Below, in pieces: positions 23,780 to 30,217 of a stretch of DNA of 30,217 bases (positions are counted from its first letter, which is position 1; each line of letters starts with the position of its first letter). Position numbers and translations under genes: made by a program. This stretch comes from DASPKW01 sp038244055 (GTDB lineage: Bacteria; Planctomycetota; Phycisphaerae; Tepidisphaerales; Tepidisphaeraceae), in assembly GCA_038244055.1 (NCBI GenBank), contig JBBRTW010000023.1, forward strand, positions 1 to 30,217. Direction: 5' to 3'. A model generated the notes under the pieces. That model ran no database searches. It saw nothing but the letters and a program-made list of their open reading frames with translations, and was not told the DNA's origin.

Positions 23780-24167
23780 GCGGCGGTGTGTATCGGACGC
23801 TTTTTCGCGGCCGCCCAATTATAGGAACCGCATCGTTGGTCTCCGAGATCAACGGGCCGGCAACCTTCAAGAAAAAACTTGGTGATTTTGGCTTTCCTTT
23901 CCATTTGTTGTGGCCGGTTATCCCTCCCACGCATCATACGAGTTGCCCATTCGCCAGATTAAGGTCGGTATCTCCCCGACTCATTATTAATGCCCCTCAA
24001 ATCTTGGCCGCCCGCTAATTGAGGTTGTACGCTTCTGCCACTCGCCGACTGGCCCGATGAAGATCGCGGGCTTCCCCCGACCTGGGGATGGAAGGAAGGA
24101 CGAAACCGCGAAGTGTTTTCCGGCGTCCTTAGGTCAAACCAGTACGTCTTTATTTCAGGAGTTCGCA
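23780..24167. other. Intergenic region upstream of the first propeller paralog
   Basis: I see no gene here. Open frames are short and not protein-like. The part nearest the plus-strand gene holds the Shine-Dalgarno AGGAG (24157-24161) for the ATG at 24168. A loose inverted pair (CCTCAA..TTGAGG) is centred near 24010. No confident promoter could be assigned. Confidence 0.5.
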
Positions 24168-25265
24168 ATGTCGAAGCGCATGCTTCCGATCCCGGGGTCG
24201 TCTCGCCACAATCGGCCGGCCTCGCCCATGTTCGATTCGCTCGAGAACCGCAGCTACATGACCGTCGGTCCCACCACGATCGCCAACGCCTCCTCCAACG
24301 ACAGCGTTTACGAATCCGCCACCGGCGATCTTCATGTCATCTACTACAACACCGCCACCAGGAATCTTAATTATCAGCAGTTCCACGGTGATGGCACCTC
24401 CGAAGCACCCGTCACGATCGACGCGGCCAACGATGTCGGCCAGTATCTCTCGCTGGCGGAAGATTCCACCGGCGTTCTCCACGCCGCCTACTACGACGGC
24501 GTCAACGGCGACCTGAAATACGCCCGCCGCGACCTGGCCGGCACCTGGTCGACCGAGGTCGTCGAATCCAAGAACACCGTCGGCCTGTATCCCTCGATCG
24601 CGGTCGACGCCAATGATGAGCCGGTAATTTCGTATTACGCGAAAACAGGCGGAAATCTCAAGGTGGCCCGCTTCGATGGCTCGGCCTGGAGCAATACGGT
24701 CATCGACTCAACCGACGATGTCGGCCGCTATTCCGCGCTGGCGCTGAATCCCGTCAACAACCTCTTTGGCATCTCCTACGAGGACTCGACCCTCGGCCAC
24801 TTCCGCTATGCCCAGGAAGCCTCCAACCACACTTTCAGCGCGATCACCGTCGATGCCACCACCAAATCCGGCGGCGGATACACCTCGCTCAATTTCCAGA
24901 ACGGCAACCCCGCCTTCTCCTATTACGATGCTTTTAACGCCGATCTGAAGTACGCCGAGCGCTCCTCCAAGGGCAAATGGTCCACCGCGGCCATCGCCAC
25001 CAAAGGCTCCCAGGGACTCTACTCCGACCTGGCCTACACCTTCGACACCAATCAGCCGGCGATCGTCTACTACAACAAGACCGCCGACAACGCGACCCTC
25101 GCCTATCGCACCCCCGGCGGCGTCTGGAACTATGCCGTTCAGCTTACCGGCGGCGGCCGCAATGTCTCGGCGACCGATAGCCCCAGCGTCAACGGCGGCG
25201 TGCCGGACCTTTTCCTGGTCTATACCGACAGCGCCAGCGGCGGCCTGATCGTCGACACGTTCTAA
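24168..25265 (+). CDS. Exported seven-blade propeller-like protein with LENR motif, paralog 1
   Basis: The 365-residue protein is built from seven repeats of about 47 residues. Each has a Y-x-S-L/I-A-like strand and an SYYD-type strand ending in DLKYA (HAAYYDGVNGDLKYA, PVISYYAKTGGNLKVARFDG, FGISYEDSTLGHFRYA, FSYYDAFNADLKYAERSSKG, AIVYYNKTADNATLAYR, DLFLVYTDSASGGLIVDTF). This implies a seven-blade beta-propeller; no function is known. The N terminus has no hydrophobic signal peptide but carries SLENRSYMTVG (residues 24-34), resembling the LEPR-XLL export motif. The start ATG has AGGAG 6 nt upstream. Codons strongly favour C in third position. A tandem paralog follows after 372 bp, with a terminator between, so the two are separate transcription units. 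Confidence 0.85.
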   Translation: MSKRMLPIPGSSRHNRPASPMFDSLENRSYMTVGPTTIANASSNDSVYESATGDLHVIYYNTATRNLNYQQFHGDGTSEAPVTIDAANDVGQYLSLAEDSTGVLHAAYYDGVNGDLKYARRDLAGTWSTEVVESKNTVGLYPSIAVDANDEPVISYYAKTGGNLKVARFDGSAWSNTVIDSTDDVGRYSALALNPVNNLFGISYEDSTLGHFRYAQEASNHTFSAITVDATTKSGGGYTSLNFQNGNPAFSYYDAFNADLKYAERSSKGKWSTAAIATKGSQGLYSDLAYTFDTNQPAIVYYNKTADNATLAYRTPGGVWNYAVQLTGGGRNVSATDSPSVNGGVPDLFLVYTDSASGGLIVDTF

Positions 25266-25298
25266 TCCCACCCGGCCGGATGCCGATCCTCCTTCCCC

Positions 25299-25338
25299 GA
25301 GGGGCCTTGCGTTCGACGACGCGGGCCCCTCTTTTATT
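25299..25338 (+). terminator. Intrinsic terminator after paralog 1
   Basis: GAGGGGCC (25299-25306) pairs with GGCCCCTC (25324-25331). An internal GCGT/ACGC pairing extends the stem, and TTTTATT follows. It lies 34 nt after the TAA stop. A closely related hairpin follows paralog 2. Confidence 0.8.
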
Positions 25339-25408
25339 GAGGGAATTTCCGGGATTTATCGATCTTGCGAACCTATTATCGGAACGACGAACATCGGCGA
25401 TTTGCCGC

Positions 25409-25424
25409 CGCGCGAATTCGCGCG
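25409..25424. repeat. 16-bp perfect palindrome between the propeller paralogs
   Basis: CGCGCGAATTCGCGCG is perfectly self-complementary and lies between the terminator of paralog 1 and the leader of paralog 2. It could be a dimeric regulator site, but a GC-rich chance palindrome cannot be excluded. Nothing else in the window repeats it. Confidence 0.6.
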
Positions 25425-25449
25425 CGTGTTGAGGATTATCATCCCGCAT

Positions 25450-25479
25450 TTGCAATCTCCACTTTGCAAGATTTTTTTT
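25450..25479 (+). terminator. Weak second terminator-like hairpin with T8 tract
   Basis: TTGCAA (25450-25455) and TTGCAA (25464-25469) pair across an 8-nt loop, and eight Ts follow at 25472-25479. The stem is short and AT-rich, so termination would be weak. It might back up the terminator at 25299 or insulate paralog 2. Confidence 0.35.
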
Positions 25480-25637
25480 GCCTCCCGCGATTGCCGGTGT
25501 AGTCTTGTTTCACGCCCAGCAGATTCCGGGGCCATCCTTGAGAGCCCCACAAAACTTCGATGACTGATGCGAAACCGGGACGTCGATCCCGCCGTCTTTA
25601 TATCGAAGAACATATTCATTCGAACAGGAGATTGGCA

Positions 25638-26732
25638 ATGTCGAAGTTCAACTCGGGGAAGTCCAGCAAAGCCGTCCGCCCCACCGGCCCCATGATCGAT
25701 ACGCTCGAAGACCGCCGCTACATGACTGTCGGCCCCGCGACCATTCCCAGCGGCACCTCCAACGACAGCGTCTTCGACACCAACACCGGCAATCTCCACG
25801 TCATCTACTACGATAACGCCGCCAAGACCCTCAAATACCAGCAGTTCCACAACAACGGCACTTCCGACCCGGCCGTCACCGTCGACTCCGCGCAGTTCAC
25901 CGGCCAGTATCTTTCGCTGGCCGAGGATTCCACGGGCGTTCTCCATGCGGCCTACTACGACGGCATCAATGGCGACCTGAAATACGCCTCCCGCACCGTC
26001 GGCGGCGTCTGGTCGACCCAGGTCATCGACTCCAAGACCACCGTCGGCCTCTATCCTTCGATCGCGCTGACCACCGGCGATCTACCGACCATCGCTTACT
26101 ACAACAAGACCAGCGGCAACCTCAAAGTCGCAGCCTTCAACGGCTCGACCTGGGCGCTCAGCACCGTCGCCAGCACCGATGATGTCGGCCGCTATCCGAG
26201 CCTCGCCTTCAGTCCCACCACGCACCGCTACTCCATCGCCTACGAGAATTCCACGCTCGGCCACTTCCTCTACGGTGAAGACACCGGCGCGGGCTTTGCC
26301 GTCACCAACGTCGATTCGAACACGACCGCCGGCGGCGGCTACATCTCCCTGAGTTTCAATCCGGTCAGCAACCAGCCCGCGATGAGCTACTACGATGCCT
26401 TCAACTCCGATCTGAAATACGCCGAGCGCTCCAGCCGCGGCAAATGGACTCCCTACGTCGTCGCCCCAAAGAGCTCGCAGGGCCTCTACACCGACCTCGC
26501 CTGGACCTTCGACACCAACCAGCCCGCCATCGCTTACTGGGCCAAGAGCAATGATTCGGTCATCCTCTCCTACCGCAAACCCGACCAGACTTTCGTCTTC
26601 CAGACCCAGGTCACCAACGGCGGCCGAAACCTGTCCGTCACCGACGGCCTGAGCATCAACGGCCAGAAGCCCGACCTTTTCCTGGTGTACACCGACTCGA
26701 TCTCCGGCGACCTCAAAGTCGGCACGTTCTGA
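25638..26732 (+). CDS. Exported seven-blade propeller-like protein with LEDR motif, paralog 2
   Basis: At 364 residues this is a tandem duplicate of the gene at 24168, with the same seven-repeat layout and long near-identical stretches (LAEDSTGVLHAAYYDG, SYYDAFNSDLKYAERSS, DLFLVYTDSISGDLKVGTF). The N terminus has no hydrophobic signal but carries DTLEDRRYMTVG (residues 21-32). AGGAG lies 8 nt before the ATG. Codon bias is even stronger toward C-ending codons than in paralog 1, suggesting high expression. Substitutions cluster in inter-blade loops (NKTSGNLKVAAFNG against AKTGGNLKVARFDG). The function is unknown; carbohydrate or surface binding is a guess from the fold only. Confidence 0.85.
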   Translation: MSKFNSGKSSKAVRPTGPMIDTLEDRRYMTVGPATIPSGTSNDSVFDTNTGNLHVIYYDNAAKTLKYQQFHNNGTSDPAVTVDSAQFTGQYLSLAEDSTGVLHAAYYDGINGDLKYASRTVGGVWSTQVIDSKTTVGLYPSIALTTGDLPTIAYYNKTSGNLKVAAFNGSTWALSTVASTDDVGRYPSLAFSPTTHRYSIAYENSTLGHFLYGEDTGAGFAVTNVDSNTTAGGGYISLSFNPVSNQPAMSYYDAFNSDLKYAERSSRGKWTPYVVAPKSSQGLYTDLAWTFDTNQPAIAYWAKSNDSVILSYRKPDQTFVFQTQVTNGGRNLSVTDGLSINGQKPDLFLVYTDSISGDLKVGTF

Positions 26733-26760
26733 TCGAAATTAAATAGTCCTCCTTCCCCCT

Positions 26761-26800
26761 GAGGGGTCCGCGACCAAGGACGCGGGCCCCTCATTTCATT
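26761..26800 (+). terminator. Strong intrinsic terminator after paralog 2
   Basis: GAGGGGTCCGCG (26761-26772) pairs with CGCGGGCCCCTC (26781-26792) over 12 positions with one G-T pair and an 8-nt loop, followed by ATTTCATT. It resembles the hairpin after paralog 1, so the terminator was duplicated with the gene. It lies in the convergent gap before the ComEA-like gene and could work in both directions. Confidence 0.8.
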
Positions 26801-26811
26801 GAAATTGTCGA

Positions 26812-27264
26812 TCAGGGGCTGGCCTCGGCCGGCGCTGGCGGGAATACCAGATAGGGCGACAGCGCCTGTGTCGTGGCCTTGCCGATCCCTTTAATGCGCA
26901 TCAGGTCTTCAGGTCTTGCGAAGGCGGGTTGGTCGGGATGGTCGGTCTGGAATTGGTCCCGGTAGGCGACGATTTCGCGGGCGTGCTTCTCGCCGATCAC
27001 GGGCAATGCCGCCAGGGCCGGCCAGTCGGCGGTGTTGGGGTCGATGCGCGGGGCGAGTTCGGCGGCGCGGGGGCCGGGCGCGGGCTGGGGATCGGCAATA
27101 CGCGAGGGCTGGTTGAAGGCGCGGATCAGAAACCACGCGATGACCAGGATGAGGAGGATGGCGAGGGCGGCGCGCTGGCGCAACGTCCAGGGCAGGAAGC
27201 GATCGAGGCGCGGAGCGGGAGGCGGGGAAGAGGATGAGTTGGATGTTGGGGGCGAGGTATCCAC
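26812..27264 (-). CDS. ComEA-like helix-hairpin-helix protein, membrane-anchored
   Basis: The 150-residue protein has a Pro/Ser-rich N terminus, one membrane segment (RAALAILLILVIAWFLIRAF) and a C-terminal tandem helix-hairpin-helix DNA-binding unit (PRIDPNTADWPALAALPVIG, then EKHAREIVAYRDQF and ARPEDLMRIKGIGKATTQAL). This is the layout of ComEA, the surface DNA receptor in natural transformation, but such proteins are also found without competence genes. No other com gene is present here. The start is GTG at 27264, without an evident Shine-Dalgarno. It lies 60 nt downstream of the GH10-like gene on the same strand, with a REP-like hairpin between, so co-transcription is possible but probably attenuated. 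Confidence 0.8.
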   Translation of the reverse strand: MDTSPPTSNSSSSPPPAPRLDRFLPWTLRQRAALAILLILVIAWFLIRAFNQPSRIADPQPAPGPRAAELAPRIDPNTADWPALAALPVIGEKHAREIVAYRDQFQTDHPDQPAFARPEDLMRIKGIGKATTQALSPYLVFPPAPAEASP

Positions 27265-27295
27265 GGGAATTTTTTTTTGATGCGAATGTCGCGAA

Positions 27296-27320
27296 CATGG
27301 GCAAGATGCCCATGCTACGG
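27296..27320 (-). repeat. REP-like element, copy 6, behind the GH10-like gene
   Basis: On the minus strand CCGTAG, CATGGGC, loop ATCTT and GCCCATG begin 4 nt after the TGA stop of the GH10-like gene and end 31 nt before the ComEA-like start. The 7-bp stem is perfect. Confidence 0.78.
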
Positions 27321-27324
27321 CGGG

Positions 27325-28896
27325 TCATTCGGGCTTGGGAGGGGCGCCAGGCGCGGCGGGCGCGGCCGGGGCAGCGCCGGCGACGGGCTTTCGGCCGGTC
27401 CACTGGTGAAACATCTCGCGCATCTTGTGCAGGCGGTCGAAGACGGGCTTGGGCTGGAGCGTATCATCGAGCAGGCCGCCGCCGGGGAGGGTGTGGCCGA
27501 TGTCGGCGAGGTTGGCCCAGGCGATCGACTCGACAAAGGGCTTGGACAGCGCCGTTTTGTAAACGGCCTCCATCCAGTCGGCCTGAAGTTGCGGGTCCCA
27601 GGGGCGGTGCCAGCGCCCGCCGAGGGCGGGATCGAGCCGGCCGCCACTGGCATCGGACGGATCCGCGCCGGCGCGGCCTGGCGAACCGATGGCGGTCAGG
27701 AAGAGCGGGCGGCCGAGCGTCGAGAAGCGGTCCAGCATGGCGCTGATCTGGAAGAGATCGCGCGCGAATCGGCCGGGCGCGGGGACGCCCATTTCCATCT
27801 CCAGCCCGAAGGCTTCGAAATTGATGCCGGCCTGGGCGACCATCTCGGCATAGAGCATGGGCGGAACGGAATTGTTCGGGCGGGCGTGATATTCGCCGAA
27901 GGGCTGGGTGAGGGTGATCAGCGTGCGGGCCGTGGGGAGCATGTTCTTCACATGCGCCACCAGCAGGCGCGTCAGTTCGATAATCTGCTCGAAGGTCAGC
28001 GTGAACGCGCGGTTGGTGTGGAAGCCGCTGGCGACATTCCAGACCGCGACAGCTTTGCGATAGCGATGGACGACCTTTTGAACGAATTCGTACGCCAGCT
28101 CGCGCAGGGTGTCGAAATCGTGTTCCCATATGAAGAGCCAGTCCGGCACCTGCCCTTCATTAAAATCGATCAGCGGGCCGGCGATGATGGGGATGCGCCG
28201 GCGGGTGAGCATCTCAACCCATTCATCCAGCGCCTCGGTATTGAAAGCCCCCTCCTCGGGCTGGATCTGCTTCCATGACATCGGCAGCACGACGTAGTCA
28301 AAATTGTTGACCAGCGATTCCTTGTACTTGGCGTTCTGAACGGAGGAATCCACCCGCGCGCCGAAGATATGCTTGACGAAGGTATTGCCGGCGCGGCGGC
28401 GATTGATGAGCAGATCGCCGTGAAAGGCCGCGAGTTGCTCGGAGAGATCGAGGCCGGCCGTCAGCGCCTGGTCCGCGAAGACCGACGCCTCACCCGGCAG
28501 ATCGAGTTTGCCCAGCGCATCGGCGAAGATATTCTGGGCCTCGCGAAAGCGGACATTGAACCGCTCGGCGCGGGGGAAGTCGAAGAGGTTCCAATCCTCT
28601 TGCTTCTGCATGATCTTCATCAGGCGGCAGCGGGCAAGTTCGACATTCAAGTTGTAAGGCTTGTCGCGCGGCGGCAGGCGCGTGGTTTCGAGTTGATAAC
28701 TGCCCTGCGGGCCGCTGTCCCACAGGAGCGACAGGCCGACGGCATGATCGTCCGTGCGGTTGACGACGAGCAGGCCATCCTTGAAGACGACATCCCCCGA
28801 AATGGGAACGCTCTCCGGCCCCATGGCCATGGCCGCCGTCGGCGTAAACGCGCTCAGACGGGCTCCATCGCGATAAATCTCGAACTTCACAGGCAT
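27325..28896 (-). CDS. GH10 (xylanase)-fold protein lacking both catalytic glutamates
   Basis: The 523-residue protein has an N-terminal beta-rich region (FEIYRDGARLSAFTP, DGLLVVNRTDDHAVGLSLLW) and a TIM barrel resembling glycoside hydrolase family 10 (HIFGARVDSS, FDYVVLPMSWKQIQPEEGAF, NTEALDEWVEMLTRRRIPII, SIAWANLADIGHTLPGGGLL). In GH10 the acid/base Glu lies in WDVVNE; here the segment is W286-N-V-A-S-G291. The nucleophile Glu of ITELD aligns with A402 in LTAIG. Both catalytic glutamates therefore appear absent, implying a non-hydrolytic carbohydrate binder or a different chemistry. No signal peptide is visible and the tail is Pro/Ala-rich. The ATG at 28896 has a poor ribosome binding site. 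The family call is good; activity is unlikely. Confidence 0.75.
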   Translation of the reverse strand: MPVKFEIYRDGARLSAFTPTAAMAMGPESVPISGDVVFKDGLLVVNRTDDHAVGLSLLWDSGPQGSYQLETTRLPPRDKPYNLNVELARCRLMKIMQKQEDWNLFDFPRAERFNVRFREAQNIFADALGKLDLPGEASVFADQALTAGLDLSEQLAAFHGDLLINRRRAGNTFVKHIFGARVDSSVQNAKYKESLVNNFDYVVLPMSWKQIQPEEGAFNTEALDEWVEMLTRRRIPIIAGPLIDFNEGQVPDWLFIWEHDFDTLRELAYEFVQKVVHRYRKAVAVWNVASGFHTNRAFTLTFEQIIELTRLLVAHVKNMLPTARTLITLTQPFGEYHARPNNSVPPMLYAEMVAQAGINFEAFGLEMEMGVPAPGRFARDLFQISAMLDRFSTLGRPLFLTAIGSPGRAGADPSDASGGRLDPALGGRWHRPWDPQLQADWMEAVYKTALSKPFVESIAWANLADIGHTLPGGGLLDDTLQPKPVFDRLHKMREMFHQWTGRKPVAGAAPAAPAAPGAPPKPE

Positions 28897-28994
28897 AAGG
28901 TGCGCTCAAATCGCCCCGCGCGCAGGGATTCCACCACGGGCAATCCGCATCTTAGCAGACCGGGGCATTGTCTCCAATGCGGGCAGCGCATGAT

Positions 28995-29019
28995 AAAACC
29001 CCTTGCGTGAAGGGGTTTT
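28995..29019. terminator. Bidirectional intrinsic terminator after tRNA-Cys
   Basis: AAAACCCCTT (28995-29004), a 5-nt loop and AAGGGGTTTT (29010-29019) form a perfect 10-bp stem with A and T runs on both sides. It follows the tRNA 3' end by 7 nt on the minus strand and separates it from the GH10-like gene. Confidence 0.85.
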
Positions 29020-29026
29020 TAGGCAG

Positions 29027-29100
29027 AGGCCGAGGTGGGATTCGAACCCACGAATAACGGATTTGCAATCCGTCCCCTTAGACCACTTGGGTACTCGGCC
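29027..29100 (-). tRNA. tRNA-Cys (anticodon GCA)
   Basis: On the minus strand a full cloverleaf can be folded. The acceptor GGCCGAG pairs perfectly with CTCGGCC over 7 bp; the D arm is CCC/GGG; the anticodon arm is ACGGA-TTGCAAA-TCCGT with anticodon GCA; the T arm is GTGGG-TTCGAAT-CCCAC. The discriminator base is U73, the cysteine identity element. The CCA end is not encoded (CTGCC follows), so it must be added by the CCA-adding enzyme. It has its own promoter and terminator. Confidence 0.95.
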
Positions 29101-29449
29101 GGATGAGAAAATGTATTGGGAGCGCGGCCCATTCACGAGTGAAACGAACTGCATTCCCGTGCTAACTCATATATTGTAGCCCCGTTGCGTGGGGTTGCAA
29201 GATGACGGTTTTGTCTTGGGAATGTACAGGGGTCGTTTGCGGGGCAGCGCACGGAAATGGCCCGGAATGCGCATGTCTTGGTTTAACAGGTGGCCTAATG
29301 AGTCACACGAATTTGATGCGGCATCCGGCTGATAGCGGGTGCCGGTCTTCAATTCAACCTGCACACCAGGGGTACGATTACCCGGCATACCTCTTTGCCC
29401 TTCGTCGATTGCGCCTGATGATAGTGCCCCACACACGAGGGAGCTTTCG
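29101..29449. other. Intergenic region between tRNA-Cys and the GH172 gene
   Basis: It holds the minus-strand promoter of tRNA-Cys (29173-29200) and the Shine-Dalgarno GGGAG (29439-29443) of the plus-strand GH172 gene. A minus-strand open frame (29167-29490) crosses it but overlaps the tRNA promoter and has no recognisable protein pattern. I see no other gene. Confidence 0.55.
29173..29200 (-). promoter_or_regulatory. Sigma70-type promoter of tRNA-Cys
   Basis: On the minus strand TTGCAA (29200-29195) and TACAAT (29178-29173) are separated by 16 nt. The predicted start lies about 65 nt upstream of the mature tRNA 5' end. Confidence 0.65.
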
Positions 29450-30217
29450 ATGAGAATCAAGCAATGTAATTCCACCATCCTGGCCTTCACGATTACGCTT
29501 GGGCTTGCACTGATTTGTCGTGCATCCTTGGCGCGAGCGCAGGTGCCTGATGCGATTCAGCAGCCCTACCTGCTCGATACCGGACTGGCTTCTCGATCGA
29601 TCTCCTTCGAGAATCCCACGGGCGCGCCGGGCGAGGGGGGCAAGGCGGCCAGCAATCTGGGCCCAACCCGCAAGGGCGCGCCGATGCGCCAGATCAAGCC
29701 TGGCGAGACGGTTCAGCTTTGCGATATCGAAGGGCCCGGCACCATCCGCCACATTTGGATCACCACCGAGCGCAAGCCGGCCGAGCAGCGCGCTTGCATC
29801 ATCCGCGCCTATTGGGACGGCCAGGAACATCCGAGTATTGAGTGTCCGATCGGCGATCTCTTCGGATTCGGGCACGGAAAGATCTCGGCCTACCAATCGG
29901 CCGTTCATTCTGTCGGGCCAACGGGCGGCCGCAACATCTGGCTGCCGATGCCGTTCGCGAAACAGGCGAAGTTCACCTTCACCAACGAGGGTGAGAAGGC
30001 CGTCCCGCTCTACTACCAGATCACCTACACCACCGGCGACAAGCACGCGCAGGATGTGGGGCGGCTGCATGTGCTCTTCCGCCGCGAGAACCCAACGGTC
30101 GAGAAGAAGGATTTTGAGCTTCTGCCCCAGCGCACGCAGAAGGGTCGCTTCATCGGCTCGGTGATCGGCATCCGCAATCTCCACCCCGAGCAGTGGTGGG
30201 GCGAGGGGGAGATCAAG
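29450..30217 (+). CDS. DUF2961 / GH172-family protein (5' part, continues past the window)
   Basis: The first 256 residues are present. A signal peptide (CNSTILAFTITLGLALICRA, then SLARAQ) marks it as exported. The DUF2961 signatures SISFENPTGAPGEGGKAASN, RKGAPMRQIKPGETVQLCDI, EGPGTIRHIWITT, YWDGQEHPSIECPIGDLFGF and GRNIWLPMPFAKQAKFTFTN are clear. DUF2961 is glycoside hydrolase family 172, whose characterised members act on fructofuranosides and D-arabinofuranosides. The substrate cannot be told from this fragment. ATG at 29450 has GGGAG 6 nt upstream. The frame is open to the window end. Confidence 0.92.
   Translation, partial: MRIKQCNSTILAFTITLGLALICRASLARAQVPDAIQQPYLLDTGLASRSISFENPTGAPGEGGKAASNLGPTRKGAPMRQIKPGETVQLCDIEGPGTIRHIWITTERKPAEQRACIIRAYWDGQEHPSIECPIGDLFGFGHGKISAYQSAVHSVGPTGGRNIWLPMPFAKQAKFTFTNEGEKAVPLYYQITYTTGDKHAQDVGRLHVLFRRENPTVEKKDFELLPQRTQKGRFIGSVIGIRNLHPEQWWGEGEIK

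Noticed and set aside
26812..27264. Evidence for a complete natural-competence system
   Set aside because: Only a ComEA-like protein is present; no ComEC, pilus or DprA gene is in the window.
29167..29490. 107-codon minus-strand open frame (phrases such as MPGNRTPGVQVELKTGTRYQ)
   Set aside because: It overlaps the tRNA-Cys promoter and the GH172 start and has no recognisable family. A decayed gene remnant is possible but unsupported.

Overview
The window is GC-rich, densely coded bacterial DNA from a member of the Planctomycetota, most likely of the Phycisphaerae/Tepidisphaerales type; the class is an inference. The phylum call rests on several hallmarks seen together: an N-terminal LEPRLLL motif on a giant mosaic exoprotein, a PVC-type membrane-bound dehydrogenase with a C-terminal CxxCH heme domain, an ASPIC/VCBS repeat protein, a DUF2961 (GH172) protein, many secreted proteins of unknown function, and a small 79-residue protein family common in planctomycetes.

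Layout. Positions 1-1436 (-) hold a truncated VCBS/ASPIC surface protein. A small conserved protein (1545-1784, +) appears to start at ATT. A 1542-residue metzincin mosaic exoprotein follows (1995-6623, +). It converges on NAD(P)-dependent malic enzyme (6678-8387, -), preceded on the same strand by a secreted double FAD-oxidoreductase/F5-8-like/HEAT fusion (8486-11953, -). Next are a secreted unknown (12145-13155, +), a secreted PepSY-like protein (13277-14245, -), the PVC heme dehydrogenase (14490-17672, -), a divergent Tat-lipoprotein amidohydrolase (17696-18724, +) and a secreted lactonase-fold propeller (18990-20156, -). A probable unit of secreted protein, ECF sigma factor and membrane (anti-sigma-like) protein runs 20363-22683 (+) and converges on formyltetrahydrofolate deformylase PurU (22829-23719, -). 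Two tandem seven-blade propeller paralogs (24168-26732, +), each followed by a strong terminator hairpin, are followed by a ComEA-like helix-hairpin-helix membrane protein, a GH10-fold protein without catalytic glutamates, tRNA-Cys(GCA) with its own promoter and terminator, and the start of a GH172 protein (29450 to the window end, +).

How the genes work together. Only malic enzyme, PurU, tRNA-Cys and the sigma factor are core cytoplasmic functions. Most of the rest is predicted to be exported: redox enzymes, sugar-acting or propeller proteins, and surface scaffolds. The sigma/membrane-protein pair overlaps by ATGA and is the one clear regulatory unit.

The most striking structure is non-coding. 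Six copies of a REP-like element (GTAG-type tetranucleotide plus a 7-bp hairpin with compensatory stem changes) occur here, five of them 0-6 nt after a stop codon, in the same orientation relative to the gene, or supplying the stop codon itself. Two other convergent junctions carry inverted pairs of different repeat families, one arm per gene end. A 63-bp in-register heptamer array also sits in frame inside the PVC dehydrogenase gene. No CRISPR array, insertion sequence, rRNA or complete mobile element was seen.
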